DNA of 64,000 bases, from assembly GCF_000150955.2 (NCBI RefSeq), contig NC_011694.1, positions 265,814-329,813 of the forward strand. The letters are read 5' to 3'. The notes beneath the pieces were generated by a model that did no database searches, was not told where the DNA came from, and saw only the letters and a program-made list of their open reading frames with translations. Positions 44,352-54,645 of this stretch are shown here, piece by piece. The first letter of the stretch is position 1. Each line of letters opens with the position of its first letter. The translations under genes were made by a program, and so were the position numbers. Origin of the DNA: Phaeodactylum tricornutum CCAP 1055/1 (Eukaryota; Bacillariophyta; Bacillariophyceae; Surirellales; Neidiaceae).

Positions 44352-45869
44352 GGCGAGTGTGGATTGTGAGATCGCTTATCGATGTGTTCGAAAATATGAG
44401 AACATATGCATGTCAAACACGACTTGAGAACTAAGGTTTTTGCGGGGAAGAATTGCAGTTAGCCGGCTTGACTGCCTCTCTAACAAATAAATGTAAGCAT
44501 CGACTGTGACAAAGATACGTTTTTACTAATCCGGCCTCGATGAAGCCGCAAAATCGCTCATCCGGCCAAAATCAAGATGTACTAACTAACAAAGGTTGGG
44601 CGATGTGTAGTTTCTAAGTAGCGACAATTATGGCGCGCCATAGCTCCTGAATAATTCAAGTATTTCCATTCAGGAAAAATTGTGGTTAGGTTTACCTTTC
44701 ATATTGCGATCTTCATCTCAAAGCGGGCTAACCCTAACAAAAAAACACAACGATCGACGCCTCATAACTTGCTGAAGCTTTCTACTACCTATAGAGTTTG
44801 CAGTACATCTTTGAAGGGTTTCGAGATGGAAAGGAACCGAGAAACTCCCGCAAGTGTTTCTCATTTGGGAAATGATCTGCGTTCCGTTTTGAAGACTGAA
44901 AATGAGCAAAATTAAAGGTACAACAAGGTACCAACAATTATTCGTAACTACTTTAACTATTTAGGAGCTATGGCCTACGATAATTGTCGCTATTAGGGAA
45001 AGAAATCTCGCTCACCTTTGATACTTAGTAAATCTTGATTTTGGCCGGATTTGCGATTTTGCTGCTTCATCGAGGCCGGATTAGTGAATTTCCTCAGAGT
45101 TTCCGAGACATATGAAATGCAATAACAGATTTTATGGTAGACGGAGAGCCACAGATCACAGGCGCTAAGGAACCCGGTTAGTAGAATCAACAGTGCAGTA
45201 TAACCGTTTGCTGTAATTGCTGCGAACCCTAAGCCGAATAAATGTATGGCACGGCAAATTGACATCGAGTAGGATACCACAGTACTCTCCGAGTACAGGC
45301 AAGAATAGCGCAAGGACCAAAATTGCCTGGGCGCAAGTCACCGTGATCTTTGGCGTTGTTCTTAGATGATCCAGGACTGGTGACGCCTAAAGACGCCTAA
45401 AATTAATTATTGGCCTCGGCGATCAGAACTTTAATGCTGGCAAGACGATGTCCACGATTTGAAAATGACCACAAAAAAGCCATTAAGTGTCCGAACATTT
45501 CGAGATCAAATCTACTTAGAAGTAGACTGTGGATATGTGTTCGGTTATTTCTGATCAAAAACCGACTTTAAATATCCGGGAAAGCAAATTGTGTGAAGCT
45601 GCATACTGAAAACGGGTCAGCCCAAATTCGAAATAGAGAAATATGCATCCATTCTTCGTTTCCTTGGAATCGCCGGAACTTGTCTTTTACATACTCCGAC
45701 TCAGTGAAATTCAGATTTGCTCCCCCCACGACCTCGTCCGGACAATTTCCAATGATTTTTACGGCAAAACAAAGTCCTGGATTGGCTATGAATATCATCT
45801 TATGCAGTGGCCAACAAATTAATGTAGTCAATCAACTGTTGTCTGTTTTAATTTATCTGTAAGTATCCA
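44352..45869. other. intergenic region containing a foldback element
   Basis: 1.5 kb upstream of the SDR and downstream of the basic unknown protein. Its main content is the long inverted repeat 44525-45085. The remaining 780 bases show no supported gene. Confidence 0.6.
44525..45085. mobile_element. foldback / MITE-like element with ~135-180-bp inverted arms
   Basis: The left arm (44525 to about 44700) and right arm (about 44913 to 45085) are inverted copies, roughly 80 percent alike by eye over the outer 135 bases. Shared blocks include ACTAATCCGGCCTCGATGAA at the very ends, ATCCGGCCAAAATCAAGAT, TAGCGACAATTAT and GCCATAGCTCCT. Each arm also repeats the word ATCCGGCC twice. The centre (about 210 bases) encodes nothing recognisable. 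The structure fits a non-autonomous DNA element of the foldback/MITE class, but no clear target-site duplication is seen at the ends and no transposase is present. A transcript through it would fold into a long imperfect hairpin and could feed small-RNA production; that is inference. Confidence 0.65.
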
Positions 45870-46832
45870 TCATTCAAAGAATCCCTGTGAGCGTTTGCTT
45901 TGCAGAATAGCGCTTTTGGTCCGACCAGTGAGAGGAACACTTCCCGCATTTAAACGCCGTCGAAAGAGCTCATCCCGCATGTCCGTTTTTTCTAGCTTAC
46001 TCCACAACCGTTGAAACGAGGTTAGTTTGCTGTTCAATTGAAGCTTCGATTCGGTTCGGGTCGCTGAGGGGAGGGGAAAAGCGTTGCTCTTGGCACTCAA
46101 CCGGCGTTTGCGTGGTTTTTTGGCGGGTCTCTTTGCAGGAAGTTCGATTGATTTTTCTTCTCTGGGATGCTTGACACCCAGATTTCGGTATGGTTGAACA
46201 CGGTATGGGTCAACGCTTAACAATGCTTGTCCTCCGACCCCTACTGTCGGTGTGAGCGTTTGCTGACTCTGACGAAAGCTAGCCAATGGCCCATTCACCA
46301 TATCTGCTGTCTGCCGAAAGCTCCGCGGCGGCATAGCGAGACCATGGTAATTTGGTGATAGGCTCGTAGAAGCGTCGCTACTTCTGTATCTAAACGCAGT
46401 CTGCAAGTCTTCAAGCCTCAGTGCTTCTTCTAGAGATTCCCGTTGCAAGGCGGGTGCTTCCGAGTACATTCGAGAAGCCAGAAAATTGTCTGTCATGGAC
46501 GTCTCATGTCCAAGCGTCTGAAGTGTTGAAGGCCCCCTTGGAGAAAAAGGGCGAGCCCCGTATGCATTTGGCTGACGGAACGAAGACAAAATGGCGCGTG
46601 AGGCTATGGCCTCTCGTACAAGGTTTTCTCTACCGAGGCCGAGTCTGATCCTAGCGTCTTGCTCGAACATGGATCTTCTATGCTGTTCGTGCTGCAAAAT
46701 CAGAGCTCTACGGTGCCGCTCTTCTGTGTGAGCTGATCCGTGCAGCTGTTGAGGGCGCTGAATGTTCATTCCTTGCGAAGAATCAATCCGAGTATTAAAC
46801 AATACTGAAGGTGTAGAATTCTCCGCAGTCAT
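45870..46832 (-). CDS. basic, low-complexity protein, probably nuclear, unknown
   Basis: An intronless gene of 320 residues with no recognised domain. The composition is rich in Ser, Arg, Gln and Leu. A strong basic cluster, KRPAKKPRKRRLSAKS (about 233-250), fits a bipartite nuclear localisation signal. The last 50 residues (SFQRLWSKLEKTDMRDELFR and on) look helical and could be a short interaction module. Several RQ/SFRQ words repeat (SSFRQPN, RSFRQTAD, ASFRQSQQ). There is one long open frame against an AT-rich background with normal codon use, so it is probably a real gene. Its start is next to non-coding sequence and no neighbour suggests a pathway. Confidence 0.6.
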   Translation of the reverse strand: MTAENSTPSVLFNTRIDSSQGMNIQRPQQLHGSAHTEERHRRALILQHEQHRRSMFEQDARIRLGLGRENLVREAIASRAILSSFRQPNAYGARPFSPRGPSTLQTLGHETSMTDNFLASRMYSEAPALQRESLEEALRLEDLQTAFRYRSSDASTSLSPNYHGLAMPPRSFRQTADMVNGPLASFRQSQQTLTPTVGVGGQALLSVDPYRVQPYRNLGVKHPREEKSIELPAKRPAKKPRKRRLSAKSNAFPLPSATRTESKLQLNSKLTSFQRLWSKLEKTDMRDELFRRRLNAGSVPLTGRTKSAILQSKRSQGFFE

Positions 46833-47217
46833 AGACTTAAAAGCAGAGAGAAGAGTCGATGTATTGTGGCTATCTTCAAGGTGGTATGTTCGATCATGGG
46901 CTCGTCAGCTGCCTACGTGATGGGCTTTTTATGTGGCGATGCTACCCACAACGGAGGGGATTATTCACCGTACGGAGCAGTTGATCATATGTTAATACAA
47001 ATACGAGCGGAACTACGACACCGCGAAGGACTACCAGTGTGTCATACACTTCAACGAGTTTTTCTGATTGTGGTAGTTGTGACTCGTCTTGACTCTGAGC
47101 CCCTGGATAAGAACAATAGGCCTAGAGAAAAAGCGTATAATTGCCATATCTTGGAAGTACTGGTTCACTCCCAAATCATAGTCAATAAGTATATATCCGT
47201 TGTCTCCGAAAAATCTC

Positions 47218-47248
47218 AACAGAGCAATTTTGGTGGGATTGCTCTGTT
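47218..47248. other. perfect 11-bp stem-loop
   Basis: AACAGAGCAAT, a 9-base loop, then the exact complement ATTGCTCTGTT, followed by TT. A second stem-loop lies 65 bases on. Possible RNA structure; no gene class recognised. Confidence 0.5.
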
Positions 47249-47313
47249 TTACAGTCAATGTTTCCCCATGTTTTGAAATCAAACATCGACATTGCTCTAG
47301 CACACAAAAGCCT

Positions 47314-47337
47314 ATCGTGCTCTCCTTGAAGCACGAT
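47314..47337. other. perfect 8-bp stem-loop
   Basis: ATCGTGCT, an 8-base loop (CTCCTTGA), then AGCACGAT. Confidence 0.5.
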
Positions 47338-47774
47338 CGGACACGCATCTACGGAGAATATTTAAATTCATTCACTGGATTTTCAGGGCAATAACAAAGG
47401 TGAATCCCGAGCAAGACGTGTACAAGACGGTAACGGACCGACAGGAACGAATCCAAGTTCACGATTCAATTTTTACTATATCTAATAGCCCGTTCGCTTT
47501 CGCCAATAAGACTTTCCCTTTCGCCAAAGTATCAAACCAATGTGTGTACAGGATTGTAATTATATTTAACATTCTCTCGTCGTTGGCAAAGTGATCGGAG
47601 GTTCAGAATATGAAGCGCCACGGAGAATCTGAAGAGTCATCTGTCAGAATCAAGAATCAAATCGTGATCTCTGACGCCAGCAGTTTTGATTGGATTTCTA
47701 TATTTTACTAAACTTTCATTCGAGAGACATCTGTCGCTCAAGAGAATGTGACTTACAGCTATAGCAAATTCGAA

Positions 47775-47842
47775 TGACTGTGAATATAACTTCAAATGAC
47801 GACAGAATTGACGTTAACTGTAAGATAGGATTTTGACTGTGA
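47775..47842 (+). promoter_or_regulatory. paired TGACTGTGA motifs
   Basis: Exact copies at 47775-47783 and 47834-47842, same orientation, 59 bases apart, in AT-rich non-coding sequence about 500 bases from the nearest gene end. They may mark an unrecognised transcript start. Confidence 0.4.
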
Positions 47843-48335
47843 GGATTTTTAACGAGTCGACTTGACAGTGAGAGGCTTTGACCATAATCCACAGAATGAA
47901 AACATTGTCAGAATTAGTAACCCTCTCTTTCGAAAGAAACCAGGATTTGACCTAACGTGGTAGAATTGAATATATGGTTACTTCGCCCCGCTCTGTGCGT
48001 TCCTCGAGCAGATTACAGCCAAGACTTAACATGATTACAGACATCAGTTTACACAGCTTAGTTTTATTTTTTCTTACAGTTGATGTAAATCTTTTGTCTG
48101 CTCATATTGTTTGGTGACTGGAGGAGTTCATTTTTCTTTTGTTTACATGGCGCTTTATAGTAAGAAGAAAGAACACCGGCAACGATTGATAGCCGTCTCG
48201 TTCTCGGTCGGAGTTCCTTCAATGTGCAAACATTAGCATTTGATTGATTGCCAATACTCTTTAGGGGACACAGCAAATCTTGCGTGTTTCTTAAACTGAA
48301 GGCAGGAGGAGCGGTATTTTCTTTACCAAGGACTG

Positions 48336-50420
48336 TCAGCTACATACAGCTAAGCCCATCATCTTAAACGTCTTACCTTGCATGAGTGTGTATTGAATTC
48401 GTAAATCATCCCCATGTTCAACATGAATATCAAAGAACACAGGTTCCGTGTACATTTCGCTGGTATTCTTGTTGTGAAATCCAATAAGAGTGGAGTTTGC
48501 TAGATGCTGCCAGGAAGTCTCCCGATTACGTCTCAGATTTGCTATCACCACAATTCGACTGTCCTGCCAAGTGTCTCCGTAACTCCGCATAGTAAAAAAA
48601 GTTGCTCCGAGGAGAGGCTGAGTAACATTCTTCCATTCTAGAACAACCGAGTCGCCGAGTGCCGAGGGAACAAAACCTATCTTGTCATTGTGATCATCCA
48701 AATTCCATCCAGACTCTCCGACTGTACGTTCATTAAAGTATTCTAGAATCCAGGTGCGATTGTTCTGCTGAAGTGATAGCCCGCTAACCCAAGAAAAGAT
48801 GCACCGCGAATCACGCAAAGTGCACTCTTGTTGCCCTTGTTGTGTTGTTGATTGTTGCTTCCAGTCAATCGATATTGTCTCTAGAGTTGTGTTGGACGTC
48901 AACGGGGGTGGCAAGCTTTCGGGAAGACGGTTTGGCTTGCCGCGAACATTCGTGTACGGCCCATTCTGCAATGGCACGTCCCGAGCCAACAGTGACCTGT
49001 CGTAATCAAGCTGTAGGTTCTGCCTGGAACTTATCTCTCGACTACAGTGTGTTGTCGCCACGTGCAACAGGTTAAAGGCAATCACCCAGACCATAACAAT
49101 GTGCATACCCATTCCGGGGTGAATCTCCCGCTGCATCCCTGACATACCCTTGACGTACCAGCCTTCGGGAGAAAACCACGATTCCGCCGTATCACCGTAT
49201 ACCAAATCCCGGATTACGTCTGCGTAGGAGACGGTAGGAAAAATGTAGTACGCCGCTAGTACATCCACGCTCTGTCGCAGCTCGGTCGTGGCCAGAATTG
49301 CGCGTTGCTCGTTGCCGAGGTAGTCGTCCACGTGGAGAAAAAGTGGCGGTGGAGGCGCGTTGGTGCACGCCAATGGCGGCGGTACCAGGACTTCCCGCGC
49401 AAAGTCTTGGAGCATGACAAAAACGCGATCCCGTAGCGTTTGGTTACCGGAGGATGCTTCCAACGCCGTGAGGATGTGCATATCGTTGGTACTGTAGGCG
49501 TTGATGACAACGTCGGGTTGACGCGCTTCGGGTGGCAACAAATCGTACTTCCAAATGGTCGTGCCGACCGCCGTATTGGTCCCGCCCATGGCAATTTTGG
49601 TGACGCGAAAGATGTCAGGTACCAGGACGTTCAGGAAGACTCCTAGTCGATGAGCCCAGGTGCATTCGCGTTGAGGCATGCGCAGTTGCAACCCCAGATC
49701 CTTGCAGAGCTTGCGGCAGTTGCGTCCCACCAAAACGCTGCCTCCAAGGACGACGATTTTGACGGGCTCCGCAATCGGCCCTTGAGCGTGTAAGTATTCG
49801 TACCGAGCCTGTATCCGATCGAGCAAATACTGGACAGTCACACCATCGGCATCGTGACCGGAGGACCGGGACAATCGCGGTGCAACAATGGCCAAGAGTT
49901 GGGCCGTAAAATCGGAAAAATAGTAGCGGGGGTCGTTCACTTTGAGCTGGGAAGCCGCGTGAATCGATTTCAAACGAGTATTCCAAAGAAAGGATGCACT
50001 GGGGATTGCGTTAGTAGCATTGACAGCTGTAGATAGCTGCCGACAGACCCAGTGAGGATTGGGCACAGCCCGTGGATTCGAATCAACGAGCGGTTGCTCG
50101 AATGTCGAAGATTGGTATCGGCTACGCCGAACTTGCTTCTCCATCTCCTTAATCTGAGAGCGTAGTCGCTTCGTCTCTTGCTGAGCGTCAGCCAGCTGTG
50201 TCTCCCACAGAGCGGGCGACTTAACTATTTCTCTCGACTGTGCGGATTCGTAGTGTGGAACGCTTGCTCCCGAGAAAGACAAAGGCAATGCCGGGCCGCC
50301 CAGAGCCGTCACGGGAGCTTCCTGACGTGATGTCAGTTGATGCTGCAAATTTCCTAAATAGAGGCCTCCCAAAAAAATCGTCAACGTCGTCAATGCGCGA
50401 GGCAGACGGCGACTCGCCAT
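48336..50420 (-). CDS. type II membrane SGNH-like protein
   Basis: An intronless gene of 694 residues. A basic start is followed by one membrane helix (LTTLTIFLGGLYLGNLQ, about 12-28) and a coiled-coil-prone stalk (ETKRLRSQIKEMEKQVRRSR), typical of Golgi type II proteins. The lumenal domain has weak SGNH blocks: VKIVVLGGSVLVGRNCR in place of GDS, GGTNT, VINAYSTNDMH for GxND, and HPGMGMHIVMVW holding a His. Several NxT/NxS sites and a C-terminal beta-rich part (residues about 530-694) follow. Related layouts are found in algal and fungal proteins that add or remove acetyl or other acyl groups on glycans, but catalytic residues are not secure here. The start is the ATG at 50420 beside the membrane helix; a longer frame to 50522 adds no signal. 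Confidence 0.65.
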   Translation of the reverse strand: MASRRLPRALTTLTIFLGGLYLGNLQHQLTSRQEAPVTALGGPALPLSFSGASVPHYESAQSREIVKSPALWETQLADAQQETKRLRSQIKEMEKQVRRSRYQSSTFEQPLVDSNPRAVPNPHWVCRQLSTAVNATNAIPSASFLWNTRLKSIHAASQLKVNDPRYYFSDFTAQLLAIVAPRLSRSSGHDADGVTVQYLLDRIQARYEYLHAQGPIAEPVKIVVLGGSVLVGRNCRKLCKDLGLQLRMPQRECTWAHRLGVFLNVLVPDIFRVTKIAMGGTNTAVGTTIWKYDLLPPEARQPDVVINAYSTNDMHILTALEASSGNQTLRDRVFVMLQDFAREVLVPPPLACTNAPPPPLFLHVDDYLGNEQRAILATTELRQSVDVLAAYYIFPTVSYADVIRDLVYGDTAESWFSPEGWYVKGMSGMQREIHPGMGMHIVMVWVIAFNLLHVATTHCSREISSRQNLQLDYDRSLLARDVPLQNGPYTNVRGKPNRLPESLPPPLTSNTTLETISIDWKQQSTTQQGQQECTLRDSRCIFSWVSGLSLQQNNRTWILEYFNERTVGESGWNLDDHNDKIGFVPSALGDSVVLEWKNVTQPLLGATFFTMRSYGDTWQDSRIVVIANLRRNRETSWQHLANSTLIGFHNKNTSEMYTEPVFFDIHVEHGDDLRIQYTLMQGKTFKMMGLAVCS

Positions 50421-51582
50421 GATGCCATTAGTCGAGGCGAGCGACCCCACACGTTGGATCTGGCTTTTGATTATGAAGGAAAGTAGTGTTTTCGACAAAC
50501 TTTTTTGGACATTCTGGTGCATCGCCTTTTGATCCAGCTACTGACGTCACAACAGAGCATGTCGTAGTCACATCGGAGTCCGCTACGATCCGTCAACAGG
50601 TGACAACAAAACGCCCACAAATCCACAAAACTTTGCTCCACAAAAGACCACTCAAAATAGAGAGTCATAATTTTCGTACGTCACCAGTTTGCCTTACTCT
50701 TATTCTAGCTTACACATCAATTGATGTGCCACTCTCAGTTGACAGTGAGGTGCATTTTCCGCCCGAGTAAACACAACAAAGCTGTCAGTTGCAACGCTTG
50801 CCGCTGATAACATTAGTTTCAGAATATTTTTTGCATACCGGGGTAGAAGTTGCATGCTTTCAAGTTCAATAAGTCCCGCGCACGTTTCGATTGTCGAGGA
50901 CAAAGGACAAATTATGATTTTTTAGATTCATTTTTTTCTTTTTATACACTATGCGTGCTTCCCTCTGCCGTTCGTACAACCGCAATTGCGCTATTATCCC
51001 ACAACGGGTTGATTGTTTGGTCAAACATGACCTCCAGAGAGCAGGGTATAGTCAGACCATTTGATGGCCTCAATTGTCGTCTTGTGGAAAGTAATGATTG
51101 ATTTTGCTACTCGTTCTGGTTGTCTTGCCGGCTGACTCTATATGCGGTTGGCTTGCTCACAGCCAGAAACAGTTTGAAGTTGTATTTGCAGCTACATTAC
51201 ACGCTTACTGTTGTTACGTAAAAGTAGATGTTAATCAGCCGAGTCGCGAAATTCTAGTCACGTATTTGACGTCGCATAGGTGAAAGCGGACCATGTGGAT
51301 AGATACATGTACTCATCGATATCACGAACAACTTCGCCGTCTGTTTGCAACAGCAATCAGTTTGAAAAATTTATACTTTTTCAAACAGTTGAATTGGAAA
51401 ACAAGGTGAAAATGAAGAGGCACTGGGTGCCATCTTTTTTTTCTCGTGATGCCTTTGGTGTCGAGAATGAATCGTTTAACGTGGATTTACAGTTACTGAC
51501 CTTCCTTTCGAGCGACACGGATTCCACGATAAATTCGTCGGCGTAGGACCAATCAATCTATCTATACCCTGCTGGAGTCGCT
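50421..51582. other. divergent intergenic region
   Basis: 1.16 kb between the Golgi SGNH-like gene and the SulP transporter. AT-rich with small frames only; no supported gene or strong motif. Confidence 0.5.
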
Positions 51583-54450
51583 ATGGAAGTCGAGAACGGA
51601 GATGGAACGAACGGCAGTAGGAGCGAAGAAATCGGGGCAAAGGCTGCTCCCCACGCGACTACGTCGACAGACAATCGCACAGCATCGTTCACTTCCACAT
51701 CGTCACCACCATCCTTTGCTCCATTTCAATCCCAACGAAGCGTTCAGCATAAGAGCAGCTACGATGTGTCCAAGTCCATGGAACGGCTTCGATCTTCAAT
51801 GATTGGTAATGTATCGTGGATTCCTGGTCGTCACGAGAAGGAGGACTACGATGAACTTGGTCAAGTACCGACCACAAGGACTTCAACGACAACTACTGCA
51901 TCACCAGCTACGCCCTTGCCTCCAAGTTTACACCGCGCGTTGGGACAGATACCAGCAATCGTGTTGATTGGCATATTTCATCTCATGATTGGAATCCCCT
52001 TTGGTGCTTCTTACTTTCCAATTGGTTGGAAGGCTCCTGGGAGTGCCGACGACGAAGACGAGAATGATGACGACGGGGTCCATGGAATTTTTCCGTTACC
52101 AGGCAAAGAAGCTCTGGGAATTCGAATGTTTTTGTTCTCCACAATCCTGGGACAAATTGTCTTTACGGGTCTTTCTGGCTTTCGCAATCCTGTCGGCTTA
52201 CAAATGGTCGAGAACGTTCCGTTCTGTCACGAGCTGGCCACAATCGCCGTGCGTCATCAAGGATACACCCGAGAAGCTCTGTCAACGCTCTTTGCCATGT
52301 ACGGATTCTCGAGTCTGCTCGTGGGTGCGGTCTTTTATGCTCTGGGACGATGGAAACTAGGCAACGTTGTTTACTACTTTCCGAAACACGTTTTGGTGGG
52401 ATGCATTGGGGGAATTGGCTTGTATATCGCCAAAACGGGTGTGGAAGTTACCAGGAATGCGGAATTCTCACTACGGGCAGCCACGGTCACGTACGGACTT
52501 TTGTTGGTCGTCGTCCTTGCCTTTGAAGTCGTCCTGCGTCTACTGGAATTTGGAACGCGTGACGTTAGCGGGAACGCAAGGTACCCATTGTTGTCGCCGT
52601 TATATTTTTGCAGCATTACACCCGTCTTTTATATGGCACTCTTTGTGCTTGGCGTGAACATTGAGACTGCCACGGAGGAAGGATTCTTCTTTCCCGCATT
52701 GGACAAATGTACTATTGGAGGAGGTGAAAATGGTGAAGCCTGCTCCACGTCCTTGTGGGATTCCATTTTTGATCAGAATCTGTTCAATATTTGGAAAGTC
52801 GTAAACTTCTCGACAGTCTCCTTTCCCGCGCTGATGGACGCCATTCCGACCTTGGTCGCACTGACTTTGTTCAGTCTCATTCATGTTCCCATTAATATTC
52901 CCGCCTTCGCAAACTCCACGGACACTGATGTAGATATGAACAAAGAACTGATTGCTCATGGCTACTCCAATTTGCTGGTCGGCATTTTTGGCGGCTTGCA
53001 AAACTACATGGCCTATACGCAGTCGGTCTTGTACGACAAATCAGGGGGAACGGGAAAGGCCTCGGGCTATGCTGTCGCCGGCATTACGTCGGTGCTTTTC
53101 TTGATTGGGCCCACCATTGCTTCCTATATTCCCCGGTGTATGGCGGGGACCTTATTGGTCCACGTAGGTGTGGATTTGTTTCTGGAAGGCGTTTACGAAA
53201 CATGGGGAAAGTTCGACGCACTGGAGTACGGTGGTATTTGGCTTATAACAATGGTCATGACACTGTACGGGATGGAGGCCGCCATGATTGCCGGCTTCAT
53301 CACGGCTCTTTTTACATACGCCGTGCAAAATACGACGTACGTTCATATCCTGCGTGGATCCATGTCCGCAGCTACGTTGCGCAGTAGCAAATGGAATCGC
53401 AGTACCCGGGCCAACGCTATTTTGGCGGACGAGTCGACCGGACGCAATCGTATCCTGGTGGTCCAACTCCAGGGACACTTGTTTTTCGGCAACATGGTGC
53501 AACTCACCCAGAGTGTAAACGATGTGCTGAGTGAGAAAGCGAAGCCTCGTACGGAACCTTGGATTGTGATTATTGATTTTGGTTTGGTACTGGGGATTGA
53601 CTCTTCCGCGGCACAATCGATCAGCAAACTATCCAAGACACTGCAACACAAGCACGGTGTCGATCTTTGCATTTTCGTGACGGGTTCTGGGGAAGGCTTT
53701 CCAACGGCCTACAGTTTGTCCAAGGAATTGTCCACTTTATCATCGACCACGCCAGTGGTTGTTTCGGATGAAGACGTGCGGACAACCGAAGCGACACCCT
53801 TATTGGCACCGTTCGCGACACCGAATCCCGATACATCATCATCATTGTACACGGGCAGTCGTGTATGCACTACGCTGGACGATGCGCTGGTGTTTGCCGA
53901 AGACGCGTTACTGGCGCGCACCGATTGGTCGTTGTTGGAAGCAGACCGTCACATTGGCGATCCCCTCCGCGGCGGCGTGTACGATATCACGGACGAAACG
54001 CGAGTGGCTTTGCGGTATTTGGAAAATCTGTGTCCACGCGGGGTGGACCAAGCGCACGTGCGTTTGCTGTGGAAGTGCATGACACGGGAAACGTACGTAT
54101 GCGGCGATTCCGTGTGGTTGCAGGGTTCGGAGAGTGACTGTATGAAACTGTTACTGCGTGGAACCTTATTGGCGTCTCTCGAGAACGAAGCCGGGACGAA
54201 CGAAAGCATCGCGGCGGGCAATACGATTGGGGAATTGGGTTTGGTGGAACACACGCCACGGATGAGTTCCGTCACGGTAGTGTCGGCGGACGCTGTCCTC
54301 TACAGTCTACACCGCGAGCGGTGGCGGGAATTGAAGGCCGTGTCCCCCCACGCCGCGTCACTGACGGATCGTATCTTGATTCGTTACCTGTCTGCACGTG
54401 TCCAACACGTGAGCAATCGTATCTACGAAACACGGTGTTTGCCGATATAG
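51583..54450 (+). CDS. SulP-type transporter with STAS and cyclic-nucleotide-binding domains
   Basis: An intronless gene of 955 residues. A Ser/Thr-rich cytosolic N-terminus (1-120) is followed by the SulP membrane domain (about 120-580): IPAIVLIGIFHLMIGIPFG, FSSLLVGAVFYALGRWKLG, LVGCIGGIGLYIAKTGVEV, NIPAFANSTDTDVDMNKELI and YSNLLVGIFGGLQNYMAYTQ. A STAS domain (about 620-720) contains ILVVQLQGHLFFGNM and WIVIIDFGLVLGIDSSAAQ. A C-terminal cyclic-nucleotide-binding fold (about 820-940) has LLRGTLLASLENEA and ELGLVEHTPRMSSVTVVSAD. The same three-part order is known in the fungal YGR125W/Vsb1 branch of SulP/SLC26-like transporters, linked to vacuolar amino-acid loading. The substrate here (sulfate, other anion or amino acid) is open. 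Whether the nucleotide pocket is functional is doubtful, as the key phosphate-binding Arg region is degenerate. Confidence 0.85.
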   Translation: MEVENGDGTNGSRSEEIGAKAAPHATTSTDNRTASFTSTSSPPSFAPFQSQRSVQHKSSYDVSKSMERLRSSMIGNVSWIPGRHEKEDYDELGQVPTTRTSTTTTASPATPLPPSLHRALGQIPAIVLIGIFHLMIGIPFGASYFPIGWKAPGSADDEDENDDDGVHGIFPLPGKEALGIRMFLFSTILGQIVFTGLSGFRNPVGLQMVENVPFCHELATIAVRHQGYTREALSTLFAMYGFSSLLVGAVFYALGRWKLGNVVYYFPKHVLVGCIGGIGLYIAKTGVEVTRNAEFSLRAATVTYGLLLVVVLAFEVVLRLLEFGTRDVSGNARYPLLSPLYFCSITPVFYMALFVLGVNIETATEEGFFFPALDKCTIGGGENGEACSTSLWDSIFDQNLFNIWKVVNFSTVSFPALMDAIPTLVALTLFSLIHVPINIPAFANSTDTDVDMNKELIAHGYSNLLVGIFGGLQNYMAYTQSVLYDKSGGTGKASGYAVAGITSVLFLIGPTIASYIPRCMAGTLLVHVGVDLFLEGVYETWGKFDALEYGGIWLITMVMTLYGMEAAMIAGFITALFTYAVQNTTYVHILRGSMSAATLRSSKWNRSTRANAILADESTGRNRILVVQLQGHLFFGNMVQLTQSVNDVLSEKAKPRTEPWIVIIDFGLVLGIDSSAAQSISKLSKTLQHKHGVDLCIFVTGSGEGFPTAYSLSKELSTLSSTTPVVVSDEDVRTTEATPLLAPFATPNPDTSSSLYTGSRVCTTLDDALVFAEDALLARTDWSLLEADRHIGDPLRGGVYDITDETRVALRYLENLCPRGVDQAHVRLLWKCMTRETYVCGDSVWLQGSESDCMKLLLRGTLLASLENEAGTNESIAAGNTIGELGLVEHTPRMSSVTVVSADAVLYSLHRERWRELKAVSPHAASLTDRILIRYLSARVQHVSNRIYETRCLPI

Positions 54451-54565
54451 ACGTTGGGTTGGGGGCACCAGGCCATCGTTTGTGGGAATGGCAAAACAAG
54501 TCGACCAATCACGTGGGTGGCCGGGGTTTGCTGGTATCCATCCTTCCATGCCCGTAAGGATACCA

Positions 54566-54584
54566 TGTCACCCTTTGGGTGACA
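54566..54584. other. 8-bp stem, TTT loop
   Basis: TGTCACCC-TTT-GGGTGACA, about 115 bases after the SulP stop codon. Possible 3' UTR structure. Confidence 0.5.
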
Positions 54585-54645
54585 AGAGTGTCTCTCGTTT
54601 CTGTTTGGGCACACGGGTTGGGATGGGTTGTTTGGCGCACCATGG

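Larger units (their letters stand above)
46833..48335. other. 1.5-kb gene-free region with hairpins and two TGACTGTGA sites
   Basis: AT-rich. It holds two stem-loops (47218-47248 and 47314-47337) and two exact TGACTGTGA copies. Frames present are short and patternless. Confidence 0.5.

Noticed and set aside
44993-45313. 106-codon hydrophobic minus-strand frame
   Set aside because: Overlaps the right arm of the foldback element, and no family is recognised; chance frame more likely.
46866-47276. 136-codon plus-strand frame
   Set aside because: No start context, no domain, and it includes the stem-loop sequence; not supported.
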